A DNA stretch of 40,973 bases from Fibrobacter sp. (GCA_024398835.1 JAKSIK010000021.1:1-40973), one strand, 5' to 3'. Shown: positions 15,702 to 25,365, counted from the stretch's first letter. The notes: generated from the letters alone by a model not told the origin. Numbers and translations are program-made.

Positions 15702-16355
15702 CTACTGTAGCGGCACACCCTCTGCATGGTACTTGCACTTGTTTCGCTGCAGGAATTTTTGTTCTGCTATGGGTTGGAAATAGGAGGAACATTTTTCTTC
15801 GTAAGGGGATTCCACTTCATTATGGGCTAGCGAAGAAATGCCTCCTACACCAAGCCCAACCACGGCACCAACGCCGGCAAGAGTGCCTTCAATAATGAGA
15901 AAATCCTTGGCGAATGTATTTAAGGCAAGGCTCCAAAAAGCTACCACCGGGAACACATAGCCAGCAAATGAAGCCGCCAATGTGACCGGCCAAAAAATCA
16001 TGCGGTTTCGGCTAAATGTGGAATTGTTCTTTATGCTATTGGATTTGCAAACCAGAATGCTATCCCGCGGAACGGCGAAATACTCTACCGAGTCCTTGAA
16101 GTAATAGCCCGGAAACCAGACACTGTTGGCAACGGAATCATAGCAGAAGGATTCTGAACGGAACAAAATGCTGCCGCCAGCCACATTGCGTTCAAAGACC
16201 AACTCATTTTCAGATTTCATCATGGGAGTGCTTACCGCCGTACGGTAAGTGGAGATGGTAAAATCGTTGGGCTCTTCCTGAAGACTATGAACCACCGTAG
16301 GGTTTGTGCAACCTACGAATAGAAATAGCAAGATCAAAAGTAAGATGTAGCGCAT
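15702..16355 (-). CDS. Membrane-associated lipoprotein of unknown function
   Basis: This 217-residue protein begins with a lipoprotein signal (MRYILLLILLFLFVGC, acylated C16). A region of modest length follows, then two hydrophobic stretches (about 125-150 and 155-180, the second Gly-rich: LAGVGAVVGLGVGGISSL) and a C-terminal tail with two cysteines. The longer frame to 16529 crosses the divergent dus gene and is rejected. The start at 16355 has TATATT ending 6 nt upstream and no Shine-Dalgarno. No family was recognised. Confidence 0.65.
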   Translation of the reverse strand: MRYILLLILLFLFVGCTNPTVVHSLQEEPNDFTISTYRTAVSTPMMKSENELVFERNVAGGSILFRSESFCYDSVANSVWFPGYYFKDSVEYFAVPRDSILVCKSNSIKNNSTFSRNRMIFWPVTLAASFAGYVFPVVAFWSLALNTFAKDFLIIEGTLAGVGAVVGLGVGGISSLAHNEVESPYEEKCSSYFQPIAEQKFLQRNKCKYHAEGVPLQ

Positions 16356-16361
16356 GTAGTA

Positions 16362-16367
16362 AATATA
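16362..16367 (-). promoter_or_regulatory. TATATT box before the lipoprotein gene
   Basis: TATATT at 16367-16362 lies 6 nt upstream of the ATG at 16355. The arrangement closely matches that of the restriction gene at the left end (TTTATATTTA, then ATG). Confidence 0.5.
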
Positions 16368-16433
16368 AATTATTCTCAATTCATCTTCCATCCGCGATAA
16401 CATTCCGTCTAAAAATTCTAACTTTATCGCACG

Positions 16434-17444
16434 ATGAACCTCGATTTCAACAGACGCCTTTCCATCGCACCGATGCTGGACTGCACCGACCGCCACGAGC
16501 GGTACTTTTTGCGGCTGTTGTCCAAGCACATTCTGCTCTACAGCGAGATGGTGACCTGCAATGCGCTATTGCACACCAATCCCGAGCAATTTCTCGGCCA
16601 TCAGGAATTTGAATACCCGGCGGTGCTGCAACTGGGCGGAAGCAATCCCGAGGATTTGGCGAAGTGCGCCAAGATGGTGGAAGCCTTCGGCTTTCAGGAA
16701 GTAAACCTGAATTGCGGATGCCCTTCCGACCGCGTGCAGAACGGAAACTTCGGCGCTTGCCTCATGAAGGATAAGCACCTGGTGGCAGACTGCGTGCGGG
16801 CCATGATTGAGGCCGTGAAGATTCCCGTTTCCGTCAAGTGCCGCATTGGCGTCGACGAATTCGACAGCTGGGAATTCTTTGAAGATTTCATCCAAACCAT
16901 CGCCGAGGCTGGCTGCAAAGTCTTCATCATCCACGCGAGAAAAGCCTGGCTGAAAGGACTCTCGCCCAAAGAAAATCGTGAAGTTCCGCCCCTGCACTAC
17001 GACTTTGTTCATCGTCTGAAAAAGGATATGACTTCGCTAAACATCAGCATCAATGGTGGCATCAAAAGTTTGGATCAGGCGCTGCGCCACCTGAACGGAG
17101 ACCCCACTTCTGCAGCCACGGGCATGGCTCTGGATGGCGTGATGGTAGGGCGCGAAGCTTACGAAAACCCCTGGTTTTTGCATGATGCGGATGCGCGGAT
17201 TTTTGGCGACACGGAGCCGCCGCGATTTGCAAGCCGCAAAGCCGTTCTGGAAGCCTACCTCCCCTATGTGGAAATGGAAACCAGCAAAGGTACGCCAGCT
17301 ACCATTCTCGTCCATCATTTGTATGGATTGTTCGCCGGTCTCCCCGGTGCCCGCAAGTTCAGGCAGATGCTAAGCGATGGGGCCCCACGCGCAAAGGACG
17401 CCGCAGCCTTAATCCGCGAAGCCATGAACCTGGTGCAGGAATAA
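16434..17444 (+). CDS. dusA: tRNA-dihydrouridine synthase, DusA type
   Basis: The FMN enzyme reduces uridines in the D-loop of tRNA. The 336-residue protein starts RRLSIAPMLDCTDRHERYFLRLLS, which is characteristic of DusA and not DusB/DusC. Other markers are the substrate motif NLNCGCPSDRVQNGNFGACLM with catalytic C109, VSVKCRIGVD, the DusA-specific IHARKAWLKGLSPKENREVPPL, and the FMN phosphate site INGGIKS. No Shine-Dalgarno precedes the ATG; a TTTATC box ends 5 nt upstream. It is divergent from the lipoprotein gene, with a 78-bp shared control region. Confidence 0.92.
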   Translation: MNLDFNRRLSIAPMLDCTDRHERYFLRLLSKHILLYSEMVTCNALLHTNPEQFLGHQEFEYPAVLQLGGSNPEDLAKCAKMVEAFGFQEVNLNCGCPSDRVQNGNFGACLMKDKHLVADCVRAMIEAVKIPVSVKCRIGVDEFDSWEFFEDFIQTIAEAGCKVFIIHARKAWLKGLSPKENREVPPLHYDFVHRLKKDMTSLNISINGGIKSLDQALRHLNGDPTSAATGMALDGVMVGREAYENPWFLHDADARIFGDTEPPRFASRKAVLEAYLPYVEMETSKGTPATILVHHLYGLFAGLPGARKFRQMLSDGAPRAKDAAALIREAMNLVQE

Positions 17445-17463
17445 GACCGAACTTGGTTTGAGT

Positions 17464-19056
17464 TTATTTTTCCCAACTCAATATGGGGAAACCGTTATTT
17501 AGTCCTGAATCATAGACAAAGTCTTCACCGAGCAGTTTTGCAAACTCATTAGACTTCATTTCTTTTGATGATTTTGGCGTTGCAACCCCACCGCCATCAT
17601 TGAGACCAAAAGGTTCCTGCTCGCCTTGTTCAAGATAGTAGTAATCTGCCATAGTGGTATTGTAGTTATGTCCAATCATTAAACCTACAAGTGAATCCCC
17701 ATCTACTTTGCCAATGCTGTATGCAGAACTTGTGACACCTTCTTTGTTGTAACTAAAAATGCCTCCTACATAATCTTCACCTAAAATATTTCCAGTATTA
17801 TAGAGAGATACCGATGTTACATAGGAAGCCGAACCTACAATACCAGCCGTTCCATATTCACCAACAACATCTGCGACATTTCCTGCAGAAGATATACTTC
17901 CATAGCAAACCATACCAAGTACTCCTCCCACATAATTTTCTCCCGTTACAGAGCCGCCATTATACATGTTTAAAATTTTTCCACATTGATATGACCCTAA
18001 TTTTGAACAACTATACGAAGCTTCATTATAAAATGAACTTACATAAGGATTTCCACCACAAAAACCCGAAACACCTCCAACAAAATGAACACCTTTTATA
18101 TTGGCATAATTTCTTAGATTTTTCAAATCATTTTTATCAGTACTTCCTATTCCACCAATAACACCTCCGACATAATCATTTCCATCAACAATCGCTTTGT
18201 TTACCGCGCCATCTAGAGTAACATGCGATGCACAGCCTACAACACCACCCACATTTTTATTTCCCATAACAAAGCCTTCATTCACGACATTCCGAATTAC
18301 AGAATTTTCTCTGTAATCCTTTTGTGATGAATTTCCTAAAACCCCGCCAACACATTCATCAATTCCATTAACGGAAGCAGAATTTTGCACATTTTCAACC
18401 ATTCCCACACTATAGCCCACTACGCCAGCCGTATTTTTTCCTCCACTCACCCAGGAATCTTTCACAATCAAATTCTGCACAGTTCCGCTTACATTGCCAA
18501 ACAACCCATTGTGCGTGCTCGTAGTATTGATAAACATTCCACTTACAGTATGATTGTTTCCATCAAAATTCCCCGTAAACGTCACGCTAGAATTTCCTAT
18601 GGGAGTCCACTTATGAAGTTTCGTTGAATCGGCGACAAGAGCCCCTTTTTCGTCAATCAAAGAACCTTTGTTCAATAAAATATCGGCACCCAACTTAAAA
18701 TACTTTTCATCGTACTCCGATTCTTTTGCGCCAACAACAAATGACAGATGGGCCAACTGCTCTGCCGTTAGAATGATGTACGGGCTAAGTTTTGTTCCCG
18801 TGCCACATGCAAACGCTTTTGCAGTTGTTCCATCCCATGGTTGACCGGGAGTCCCAACACAATCATCTCCATAATCTTCTTCAACACTACTAGAAGAAAC
18901 TTCATCCGAAGCATCTCCCTTCGATTTGCCAGAACTGCTATCTGCACTAATATCGTCTTCATCATCCGCGGAAGACGAGGATGTCTGTGAACAAGCCATA
19001 AAACAGGTTGCCAAAGACATAGTCAAAAGAGATGCGAGAAACTTATTCCAAATCAT
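17464..19056 (-). CDS. GLUG-repeat surface lipoprotein
   Basis: The 530-residue protein has a signal sequence ending in a probable lipobox (FMAC, C22). A Ser/Asp/Glu-rich spacer (about 23-65) follows, then a long repetitive region of GLUG-type units. These have the pattern G-x-V-G-G-V-x-G with short Asn/Ser-rich turns, for example NTAGVVGYSVG, ECVGGVLGNSS, NVGGVVGCAS and DYVGGVIGGIG; I count about ten. Such repeats form beta-solenoid-like stalks in surface proteins. It is probably an exposed adhesin-like or envelope protein; the ligand is unknown. The start is supported by AAGGAG 6 nt upstream. Confidence 0.8.
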   Translation of the reverse strand: MIWNKFLASLLTMSLATCFMACSQTSSSSADDEDDISADSSSGKSKGDASDEVSSSSVEEDYGDDCVGTPGQPWDGTTAKAFACGTGTKLSPYIILTAEQLAHLSFVVGAKESEYDEKYFKLGADILLNKGSLIDEKGALVADSTKLHKWTPIGNSSVTFTGNFDGNNHTVSGMFINTTSTHNGLFGNVSGTVQNLIVKDSWVSGGKNTAGVVGYSVGMVENVQNSASVNGIDECVGGVLGNSSQKDYRENSVIRNVVNEGFVMGNKNVGGVVGCASHVTLDGAVNKAIVDGNDYVGGVIGGIGSTDKNDLKNLRNYANIKGVHFVGGVSGFCGGNPYVSSFYNEASYSCSKLGSYQCGKILNMYNGGSVTGENYVGGVLGMVCYGSISSAGNVADVVGEYGTAGIVGSASYVTSVSLYNTGNILGEDYVGGIFSYNKEGVTSSAYSIGKVDGDSLVGLMIGHNYNTTMADYYYLEQGEQEPFGLNDGGGVATPKSSKEMKSNEFAKLLGEDFVYDSGLNNGFPILSWEK

Positions 19057-19107
19057 AGGATCTCCTTACACCACTATAAACTACATAAATTTTTATGAAA
19101 GTCAACC

Positions 19108-21204
19108 CTATTCAATCTCAATCTTCAAATCCACGCCGGGGAAGCTTCCCTTAGGATTATTCACCAGCGGGTATAGAAGGCGACGCACGGGATTCAAATC
19201 ATTTGTCTTCAAATAGAGTTTTGTCCAATGCACATTCTGGACCACGGCAATGAAGGCGTCAACGGGGCCCAAAACCAGCAGGTTCTTTTCTGAGCGGCAA
19301 ATCCGCTCCACTTCCGCCACCGCTTTTTTCAGGAGCGATTCGTCCTTACTCCCCATGGAGATGGAAACCAGCTTGCAGAAGGGCGGATAGAAGGCATCCC
19401 TGCGTTCATCCATTTCCCGCTCCGCAAACCCCGCAAAATCATGATGAATGGCAAACTGCATTACCGGCTCGTTTGGATTCAGCGTCTGAATCAAGACGTG
19501 GCCACCGCCCTCTGCACGGCCCGCGCGTCCCGCGGTCTGGCTCAGGAGTTGAAAGAGCCGTTCACCGCCGCGAAAATCCGGAATGCCAAGCCCGCTATCT
19601 GCACCCACAACGCCAACCAAGTGTACCCCGGGGAAGTCATGTCCCTTGGCTACCATTTGCGTCCCGAGCAAAATGTTGTATTCCCGATTGCGGAAGGATT
19701 CCAGAATTTTTTCGATAGAGCCCACGTTCTGTGTGGTGTCGCGATCCATGCGGATTACTTTTGCGTTAGGCACCCATTCCTGAATTTCCTCTTCCAGCTT
19801 TTCGATGGCACCGCCCACAAACTCGAAGGTTTCGGCCCCGCAACTGAAGCAGGGCGAATTTACAGGATACAAGAGATTACAGTAATGACAAAGTAACGCC
19901 TTGTGCTGTTTATGATAAACTAAGGGGACGTGGCAATGTTTGCAGTAAAGCGTTTCGCCGCAGGCACTGCAGACGCGAATCTTGGAATAGCCGCGGCGAT
20001 TCATGAGGATGATGGCCTGATGACCGCCCGCGATACACTGCGTGAGAGCATCCCGAAGGTCGGGAGACATGAGGATTCCCTGCTGCTGACGGACCTTCCC
20101 CATATCCACGATGTTCACCTGCGGAAGTTCCACCGCGGTGGCACGCTTTTTCAGGGTGAGATATTTGAGGTGACCCTCTTTTGCGTTGTGGAAAGTTTCA
20201 AGGCAAGGCGTTGCCGACCCGAGAATCACCAGAGCGCCGTACTTGTGAGCCAAGTGATAAGCCAGCTCCCGCGTATGATAGCGAGGTGCAGGGTCCTGCT
20301 GTTTAAAGGAACTGTCATGCTCTTCATCCAGAATCACAACATCAAAATCAAAAGGCGCGAGAATGGCACTGCGGGTGCCGAGAACAACCTGAGCCTCCCC
20401 TGCCAAAACCGAAACATACGCCGCCCGTTTTTTCGGGGCAGAAAGTGCCGAATGGAGCACCTGGACGGGAACCTGCAGAAAATCTTCAAAACGTTTCGCG
20501 GTCTGGGGCGTGAGGCCGATTTCGGGCACAAGAATCAACACCTTCCTCCCTTGCTTCAAAGCAGCGAGGGCAAGTTCCTGATAGACCCGGGTCTTGCCAG
20601 AACCAGTGACTCCATGCAAAAGCGCGCCTCTGAAACCAGACTTCGGGAGTTCTTCAACCAAGGCATCCAAAGCAGTCTGCTGCTCATCCGTAAGCGGCGG
20701 AACCTCTGGCCGCCCGACCCTCGTCTCGACAAAATTCTGCATTCCGCATTCTGCATTCAGCATTTCGCATTCTGCATTCTGCATTCTGCATTCTGCATTA
20801 GCCACCGCATCCAAATACTTCTCGAAATCCGCGGGCCAGAACACATCCAGAGCCTTCATGGGTGTGCTGATGTAGTAGCGGGCCACCCATTCCAGCGCCT
20901 CCATGTAGCGTTCGGAAAAAACATAGCCCGACGCATGAGGATAAACGCACCGCACATCGAATGCAGGCCGTTCCACCAACTTCGCCACCACAGCCAGCAT
21001 AGGCTTTTTTCGGGTGGCAAACTGCACCCACACCACGCTCCCGCGACGAATCTCCACGTCCTCTGGCAAATCCTCGGGGATACCATAGGTAAACACCGAC
21101 GGTGCCTGGGGAATGTACACCTCGCAAAACCGGCTAAGACTTTGGGCCTTGCACCTGGTTTTGACGGCTTCTGGAGCCTCCGTTTTTGGAATTCGCTTCG
21201 CCAT
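19108..21204 (-). CDS. priA: Primosomal protein N' (PriA helicase)
   Basis: PriA restarts stalled replication forks by recognising the fork and loading the helicase. The 698-residue protein has an N-terminal DNA-binding part (CEVYIPQAPSVFTYGIP), Walker A HGVTGSGKT, motif II DEEHDSSFKQ, and a cysteine cluster binding two zincs (CSACGETLYCKHCH, then CHYCNLLYPVNSPCFSCG). Helicase motifs such as QMVAKGHDFPGV and QTAGRAGRAEGGG follow. Residues of about 134-157 are a 7-residue-period insert (NAECRMQ) encoded by a 7-bp tandem repeat, between the DNA-binding and helicase domains. The ATG at 21204 (MAKRIP) is preferred over one ten codons earlier, though Shine-Dalgarno pairing is poor (GGGGG, 3 nt away). 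Confidence 0.93.
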   Translation of the reverse strand: MAKRIPKTEAPEAVKTRCKAQSLSRFCEVYIPQAPSVFTYGIPEDLPEDVEIRRGSVVWVQFATRKKPMLAVVAKLVERPAFDVRCVYPHASGYVFSERYMEALEWVARYYISTPMKALDVFWPADFEKYLDAVANAECRMQNAECEMLNAECGMQNFVETRVGRPEVPPLTDEQQTALDALVEELPKSGFRGALLHGVTGSGKTRVYQELALAALKQGRKVLILVPEIGLTPQTAKRFEDFLQVPVQVLHSALSAPKKRAAYVSVLAGEAQVVLGTRSAILAPFDFDVVILDEEHDSSFKQQDPAPRYHTRELAYHLAHKYGALVILGSATPCLETFHNAKEGHLKYLTLKKRATAVELPQVNIVDMGKVRQQQGILMSPDLRDALTQCIAGGHQAIILMNRRGYSKIRVCSACGETLYCKHCHVPLVYHKQHKALLCHYCNLLYPVNSPCFSCGAETFEFVGGAIEKLEEEIQEWVPNAKVIRMDRDTTQNVGSIEKILESFRNREYNILLGTQMVAKGHDFPGVHLVGVVGADSGLGIPDFRGGERLFQLLSQTAGRAGRAEGGGHVLIQTLNPNEPVMQFAIHHDFAGFAEREMDERRDAFYPPFCKLVSISMGSKDESLLKKAVAEVERICRSEKNLLVLGPVDAFIAVVQNVHWTKLYLKTNDLNPVRRLLYPLVNNPKGSFPGVDLKIEIE
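20734..20803 (-). repeat. 7-bp tandem repeat (AATGCAG) inside priA
   Basis: About ten 7-bp units, consensus AATGCAG on the coding strand with variants AATGCGG, AATGCTG and AATGCGA, run without a break. Because 7 is not a multiple of 3, each cycle of three units reads NAECRMQ. The frame remains open. Confidence 0.9.
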
Positions 21205-21336
21205 TACCCCCAAAAGATAGGTAATTAGGCCCACAAATAAGCAGAAAACGCCATTATTTCTGACCTTCTTTAAAACTTTTTAGTTAGATTATGTTATAAC
21301 GGGTCTGAAGGGGCTCGTCTACCCTATGGAGTTATT

Positions 21337-24294
21337 ATGAGCTTATTGGATGCATTTAAACCGAAATGGCAAAATTCCAACCCTGAAAAGCGACTGGAGG
21401 CCGTTGAAGAGATGGCCATTCAGGAACAGAGCACCTTGGAACGCATCGCCCTTTCCGATGATGATAGTGGTGTAAGATCTGCTGCAGTGAAAAAACTTTC
21501 CCTGATTGCAAGTCTCGCCCAGATTTCTAAAAACGATAGTGAAGCCAGCGTTCGTCGTTTGGCCGAAACCCGCTACTTTGAAGAAGTCGCCAAGAAGCTC
21601 AAGGAATTTCGTGAAGCCGCCAATCCAGAAGTTCTCGCCTTCGTGAACGAGATGAAGGACACGCGCTATGCCGAAGATTTGCTGAAGAACATGCCCAATT
21701 CCGAACTCCGCATGGAGTTGGTGAAGAAGATTGGCAAGATGAATCTTCTCACTCTCGCCGCAAACAGGGACGCTAAGGAAGAGATTGCGAAAATTGCCGT
21801 GGAACGCATCGAGTCGGAGACTCTCCTCGCCGACATCGCCAAAAACTCCAAGCACACCTCTGTCCGCAAGATTGCCGCTGAGAAAATCCGCGCGCAAAAA
21901 GAAGTCGATGATGGCGGAAAGAAAGCAGCCATTCTCCTCATGAGCAAGCGGGAAGCACTTATCCAGCAGGCGCACCACCTGGCCGCCCAAAAGGAACCTC
22001 TCGGCGTGAAGGCTCAATTTGAGGCCTTGATGAAGGAAGCCTCCGAACTTGGCATGGGTCCTGTGCAAAAAGAATTGGAAGATATCTACGCCAGTTTTGT
22101 GAAGTTCTGCAACGAAGCCGACGCAGCCCGCATTGCCGCCGAAAAGGCCGCTACCGAAAAGGCCGCCATGAAGGCTCACATGGTGGAACTCTTAGACGAA
22201 CTGGAATCAGTGATTAATGAAGGCAAAGTGGATGTTCAGGCTGACCGCGTGAACGCCATTATTGCAGAATGGACGGAGAAGAAGCCTCAGATGGACGCTC
22301 CCGAAATCAGACGCTTCAACCAGATGTTCTTCAAGGTCCAGGACATGAAGAAGCCCGAACCGGAAGTGCCTGCCGAAGCAAGTGCAGAAGCCACCGAAAG
22401 CAATGCTTCTCGTGCCGCCCTCTTGGAACGCTTGCAGGCTCTAGCCGACACAGACGCTAACGAAACCACAGGCAAGCATCTCCACTTCATTGTCCGCGAC
22501 TGGGAAAAACTGCCCTTGCTGGAAGGTGAAGACCCGGAACTCCAGACCTACAACACCCTCCGTAATAAACTCGGCGAGAAGATTGCAGAATTCAATGCCA
22601 ACGCCGACAAGATTTTTGAAGAAAAATCTGAAAAGTTGAAGAAACTCATCGAGAAGGTGAAAGGCTTTGACGAGAACGAGGACTTCAAGGAACTGAGCCT
22701 CAAGTTGAAGAATATTTTCCAGGAATGGAAGAACATCGTCGGCGAACAGAAATTCAAGTTCCACGATTTGTGGCTGGAATACAAGGCCGCCACGGAACGC
22801 TTCCAGGAAATGCGCCAATGGCAGTCCTGGCACAACGAAAACGACCGCGCCACGCTCTTGGAAGAAATGGAAGCTTTGTCCAAGGAAGCCGGAAGTCAGG
22901 AAGTGCTGGACAAACTCCGCGAAATTTCCAACAAGTGGAAGAACATCGGCCCCACCTCCCCTGCCAAGTTCAACGAATTCAAAGAAAAGTTCCAGGCCCT
23001 GTTTGAACAAATCAAGCAGAACTGTGCACCCTTCATTGAAGAACGCGCCGCCGAACGGGTGAAGAACCTGGCCGACAAGGAAGCGCTCTGCCAAAAGGTG
23101 GAAGAACTGGTGGCCAACGCAGAAATCTTCTGGAAGGACAAGTACAAAACCATGCAAGAAATCCAGGAATCCTGGAAGAACATCGGCATGGTACCCAAGG
23201 AAAATTTGAACGCCCTTATGGACCGCTTCAAGGCAGCAACCAACGCCTTCTATGCCCAGCATAAGGAAAGCATCAAGCAGGAAGACGAAAACCGCGAAGC
23301 CAACTACGAAAAGAAGGTGAAACTTTGCGAAGAGGCTGAGGCATTGAAGGATTCCAGCGACTGGAACGCAACCTCCAACAAGTTAAAGCAACTTCAAGAT
23401 GCCTGGAAGGCCGCTGGCCCCGTTCCCAAGAGCAAGTCCGAAGACATCTGGACAAGGTTCCGCACCGCATGTGACGCCTTCTTCGAGAAGAAGCGCGCCC
23501 ACTTTGAGGAACTGGATGCAAGCAAGCAGGAAAATCTCACGAAGAAGACCGCCCTCTGCGAAAAGTTGGAAGCTCTGGATGCAACGGCAGCCTCTGCTGA
23601 ACTTGTGGAAGCCGTCAAGAATATCAGTGCGGAATGGAAAGCCGTCGGCATGGTGCCCAAGGAATCCGTCGAGACAATCAACGACCGCTTTAACGGAAAA
23701 ATCAATCAGCTTCTCTCCCGCTGTGCAGAAGTGGATGCAGACCTCCGCGCCAAACTGGAAGAGGTGAAGGCGAAGAAGGCCGAGATGATTGAGAAGGTGA
23801 AGCAGTTTGCCGAAAGTGCCGGAAGCAATCAGCTGGCCGATGCCGTTCGCGACCTCCAGAAGGAATGGCGTGAACTGGGATCTTGCGGCATGGACGAACA
23901 GGAAATCTACAAGAGCTTCCGCGAAGCTTGCGATGACTTCTTTACCCGCCGTCGCGACCAGTTGGACATTCAGGAACAGGCCCGCCAGAACAACCTGCAA
24001 AAGAAGGTTCTCCTCTGCGAACAGGCCGAAGACCTGCTGACGGATTTGAATGAAGCTACGGTTGGTGGCGCCATGAACAAGGTGAAGCACCTCCGCCGCC
24101 TCTGGAAAGAGGTTGGCGCAGTACCGCGTGAACACTCCGACAAGGTGTGGAAGCGCTTCAATGCCGCCTGCGATCAGGTATTCGCCTTCGGTCGCAAGGA
24201 CGAGCCTGCAGAAGTCGCACCGGCTGCAAACGAAGCTGCAGCAAGTGAAGCAACAACTGCCGCAAGCGAGCCCGCTCCGGAAAATCCAGCATAA
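21337..24294 (+). CDS. Large DUF349-repeat coiled-coil protein with HEAT-like N-terminus
   Basis: The 985-residue soluble protein has no signal peptide. Residues of about 1-215 look like short helical HEAT-type repeats (LERIALSDDDSGVRSAAVKKL and similar). From about 440 on there are seven DUF349 units of about 75 residues, each with the core W-K-x-[IVA]-G-x-x-P-x, a W-x-R-F-x-A-C-like turn and a coiled-coil spacer: WKNIVGE, WKNIGPT, WKNIGMV, WKAAGPV, WKAVGMV, WRELGSC, WKEVGAV. Two more degenerate units (IAEWTEKKPQ, VRDWEKLPLL) may precede them. It ends in an Ala/Glu-rich tail. The biochemical role of the domain is unknown to me. The start is supported by GGAG 6-8 nt upstream. A terminator follows, so it is probably monocistronic. 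Confidence 0.85.
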   Translation: MSLLDAFKPKWQNSNPEKRLEAVEEMAIQEQSTLERIALSDDDSGVRSAAVKKLSLIASLAQISKNDSEASVRRLAETRYFEEVAKKLKEFREAANPEVLAFVNEMKDTRYAEDLLKNMPNSELRMELVKKIGKMNLLTLAANRDAKEEIAKIAVERIESETLLADIAKNSKHTSVRKIAAEKIRAQKEVDDGGKKAAILLMSKREALIQQAHHLAAQKEPLGVKAQFEALMKEASELGMGPVQKELEDIYASFVKFCNEADAARIAAEKAATEKAAMKAHMVELLDELESVINEGKVDVQADRVNAIIAEWTEKKPQMDAPEIRRFNQMFFKVQDMKKPEPEVPAEASAEATESNASRAALLERLQALADTDANETTGKHLHFIVRDWEKLPLLEGEDPELQTYNTLRNKLGEKIAEFNANADKIFEEKSEKLKKLIEKVKGFDENEDFKELSLKLKNIFQEWKNIVGEQKFKFHDLWLEYKAATERFQEMRQWQSWHNENDRATLLEEMEALSKEAGSQEVLDKLREISNKWKNIGPTSPAKFNEFKEKFQALFEQIKQNCAPFIEERAAERVKNLADKEALCQKVEELVANAEIFWKDKYKTMQEIQESWKNIGMVPKENLNALMDRFKAATNAFYAQHKESIKQEDENREANYEKKVKLCEEAEALKDSSDWNATSNKLKQLQDAWKAAGPVPKSKSEDIWTRFRTACDAFFEKKRAHFEELDASKQENLTKKTALCEKLEALDATAASAELVEAVKNISAEWKAVGMVPKESVETINDRFNGKINQLLSRCAEVDADLRAKLEEVKAKKAEMIEKVKQFAESAGSNQLADAVRDLQKEWRELGSCGMDEQEIYKSFREACDDFFTRRRDQLDIQEQARQNNLQKKVLLCEQAEDLLTDLNEATVGGAMNKVKHLRRLWKEVGAVPREHSDKVWKRFNAACDQVFAFGRKDEPAEVAPAANEAAASEATTAASEPAPENPA

Positions 24295-24312
24295 GCGGAA
24301 AACATCAGATTT

Positions 24313-24349
24313 AAAAGGATGGCCGACCGGTCATCCTTTTTTTATTTTT
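24313..24349 (+). terminator. Rho-independent terminator after the DUF349 gene
   Basis: AAAAGGATGGCC (24313-24324) pairs with GGTCATCCTTTT (24329-24340), with one G-T pair and loop GACC. A T-rich run follows. The next gene starts only 9 nt later, so its promoter must lie within or overlap this element. Confidence 0.88.
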
Positions 24350-24357
24350 GCACCATC

Positions 24358-25323
24358 ATGAAATTTCCGCCATGGACCAGCGTTGAAGAAGCCGCTCGCC
24401 TGCTAAGGCAGGGCGAAGTGGTCGCCATTCCCACAGAAACGGTCTATGGACTAGCCGGGAACGCCTTCGAGCCCAAAGCACTGGCAAAAATCTTTGCAGC
24501 AAAGGAGCGGCCCACATTCGACCCGCTCATCGTACATATCTCGGATATTTCCCAGATGGCAGACATCGCCAAAGACATACCCGAGGAAGCCTACCAGTTG
24601 GCAGAAGCCTTCTGGCCCGGGCCCCTCACCATGATTCTCCCGAAAAAAGATTGCATTCCGGATTTGTGCACCAGCGGACTCCCCTCTGTTGCAGTGCGGT
24701 TCCCTAGCCACCCCGTAGCGCAAGCCATCATCAACGCTTCCGGGCTACCTCTAGCGGCCCCCAGCGCAAACCTCTTCAAGCATGTGAGCCCCACCACTGC
24801 AGAACATGTGGCAGCACAGCTTAGCGACCGCATCGCAGGCATTGTAGACGGCGGCCCTTGCCAGGTTGGCGTGGAAAGTTCCATCGTCTCTTTAACGGGA
24901 GATGTCCCAACGGTACTCCGCCCGGGAGCCATCACGCCCGAAATGGTGAAAAAGGTTTTAGGGCGTGTCGCCATCAAGGAATCCACCTCCAAGCCTGGAG
25001 AAGCCATGCAGGCTCCCGGGCAGTGCGATACCCACTACCGCCCGCAGGTTCCGCTCTACTTCGGCGAAGTTCCCGCAAATGCCGTACTCCCCGAAAACAC
25101 CGTACGTATCGCCTTCGGGAATTATCAGGGTGTGATTCCTGCGGCAGTTAATTTATCCGTAACCGGAGATATGATGGAAGCCACCGCCAAATTGTATGCC
25201 TACATGCACGATTTGGACGACCCAAAATACGATTTGATTTTGGTGGACCCCATTCCCAACCAAGGCATCGGGATGGCGCTGAACGACCGTCTGAAGCGGG
25301 CCTCCATCAAAACTCTACCCTAA
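24358..25323 (+). CDS. sua5: L-threonylcarbamoyladenylate synthase (Sua5/TsaC family)
   Basis: The enzyme makes threonylcarbamoyl-AMP from threonine, bicarbonate and ATP, the first step of t6A modification at position 37 of tRNAs. At 321 residues it is the long Sua5 form: a YrdC domain (about 8-205: PTETVYGLAGNAF, AKERPTFDPL, LAAPSANLFKHVSPT) plus a C-terminal Sua5 domain, joined by the linker GQCDTHYRP. The ATG at 24358 was used; an earlier frame from 24319 lies inside the terminator. No Shine-Dalgarno is seen, and a TATTTT-like box ends about 9 nt upstream. Confidence 0.92.
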   Translation: MKFPPWTSVEEAARLLRQGEVVAIPTETVYGLAGNAFEPKALAKIFAAKERPTFDPLIVHISDISQMADIAKDIPEEAYQLAEAFWPGPLTMILPKKDCIPDLCTSGLPSVAVRFPSHPVAQAIINASGLPLAAPSANLFKHVSPTTAEHVAAQLSDRIAGIVDGGPCQVGVESSIVSLTGDVPTVLRPGAITPEMVKKVLGRVAIKESTSKPGEAMQAPGQCDTHYRPQVPLYFGEVPANAVLPENTVRIAFGNYQGVIPAAVNLSVTGDMMEATAKLYAYMHDLDDPKYDLILVDPIPNQGIGMALNDRLKRASIKTLP

Positions 25324-25365
25324 ATCCGCGACCCGCGGTGAAATCAACTCTTGCGGACAAAAAAA

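Noticed and set aside
19930..21228. Open frame of 432 codons on the + strand opposite priA
   Set aside because: Antisense to PriA. Its striking LHSAFCI repeat is only the reverse reading of the 7-bp repeat.
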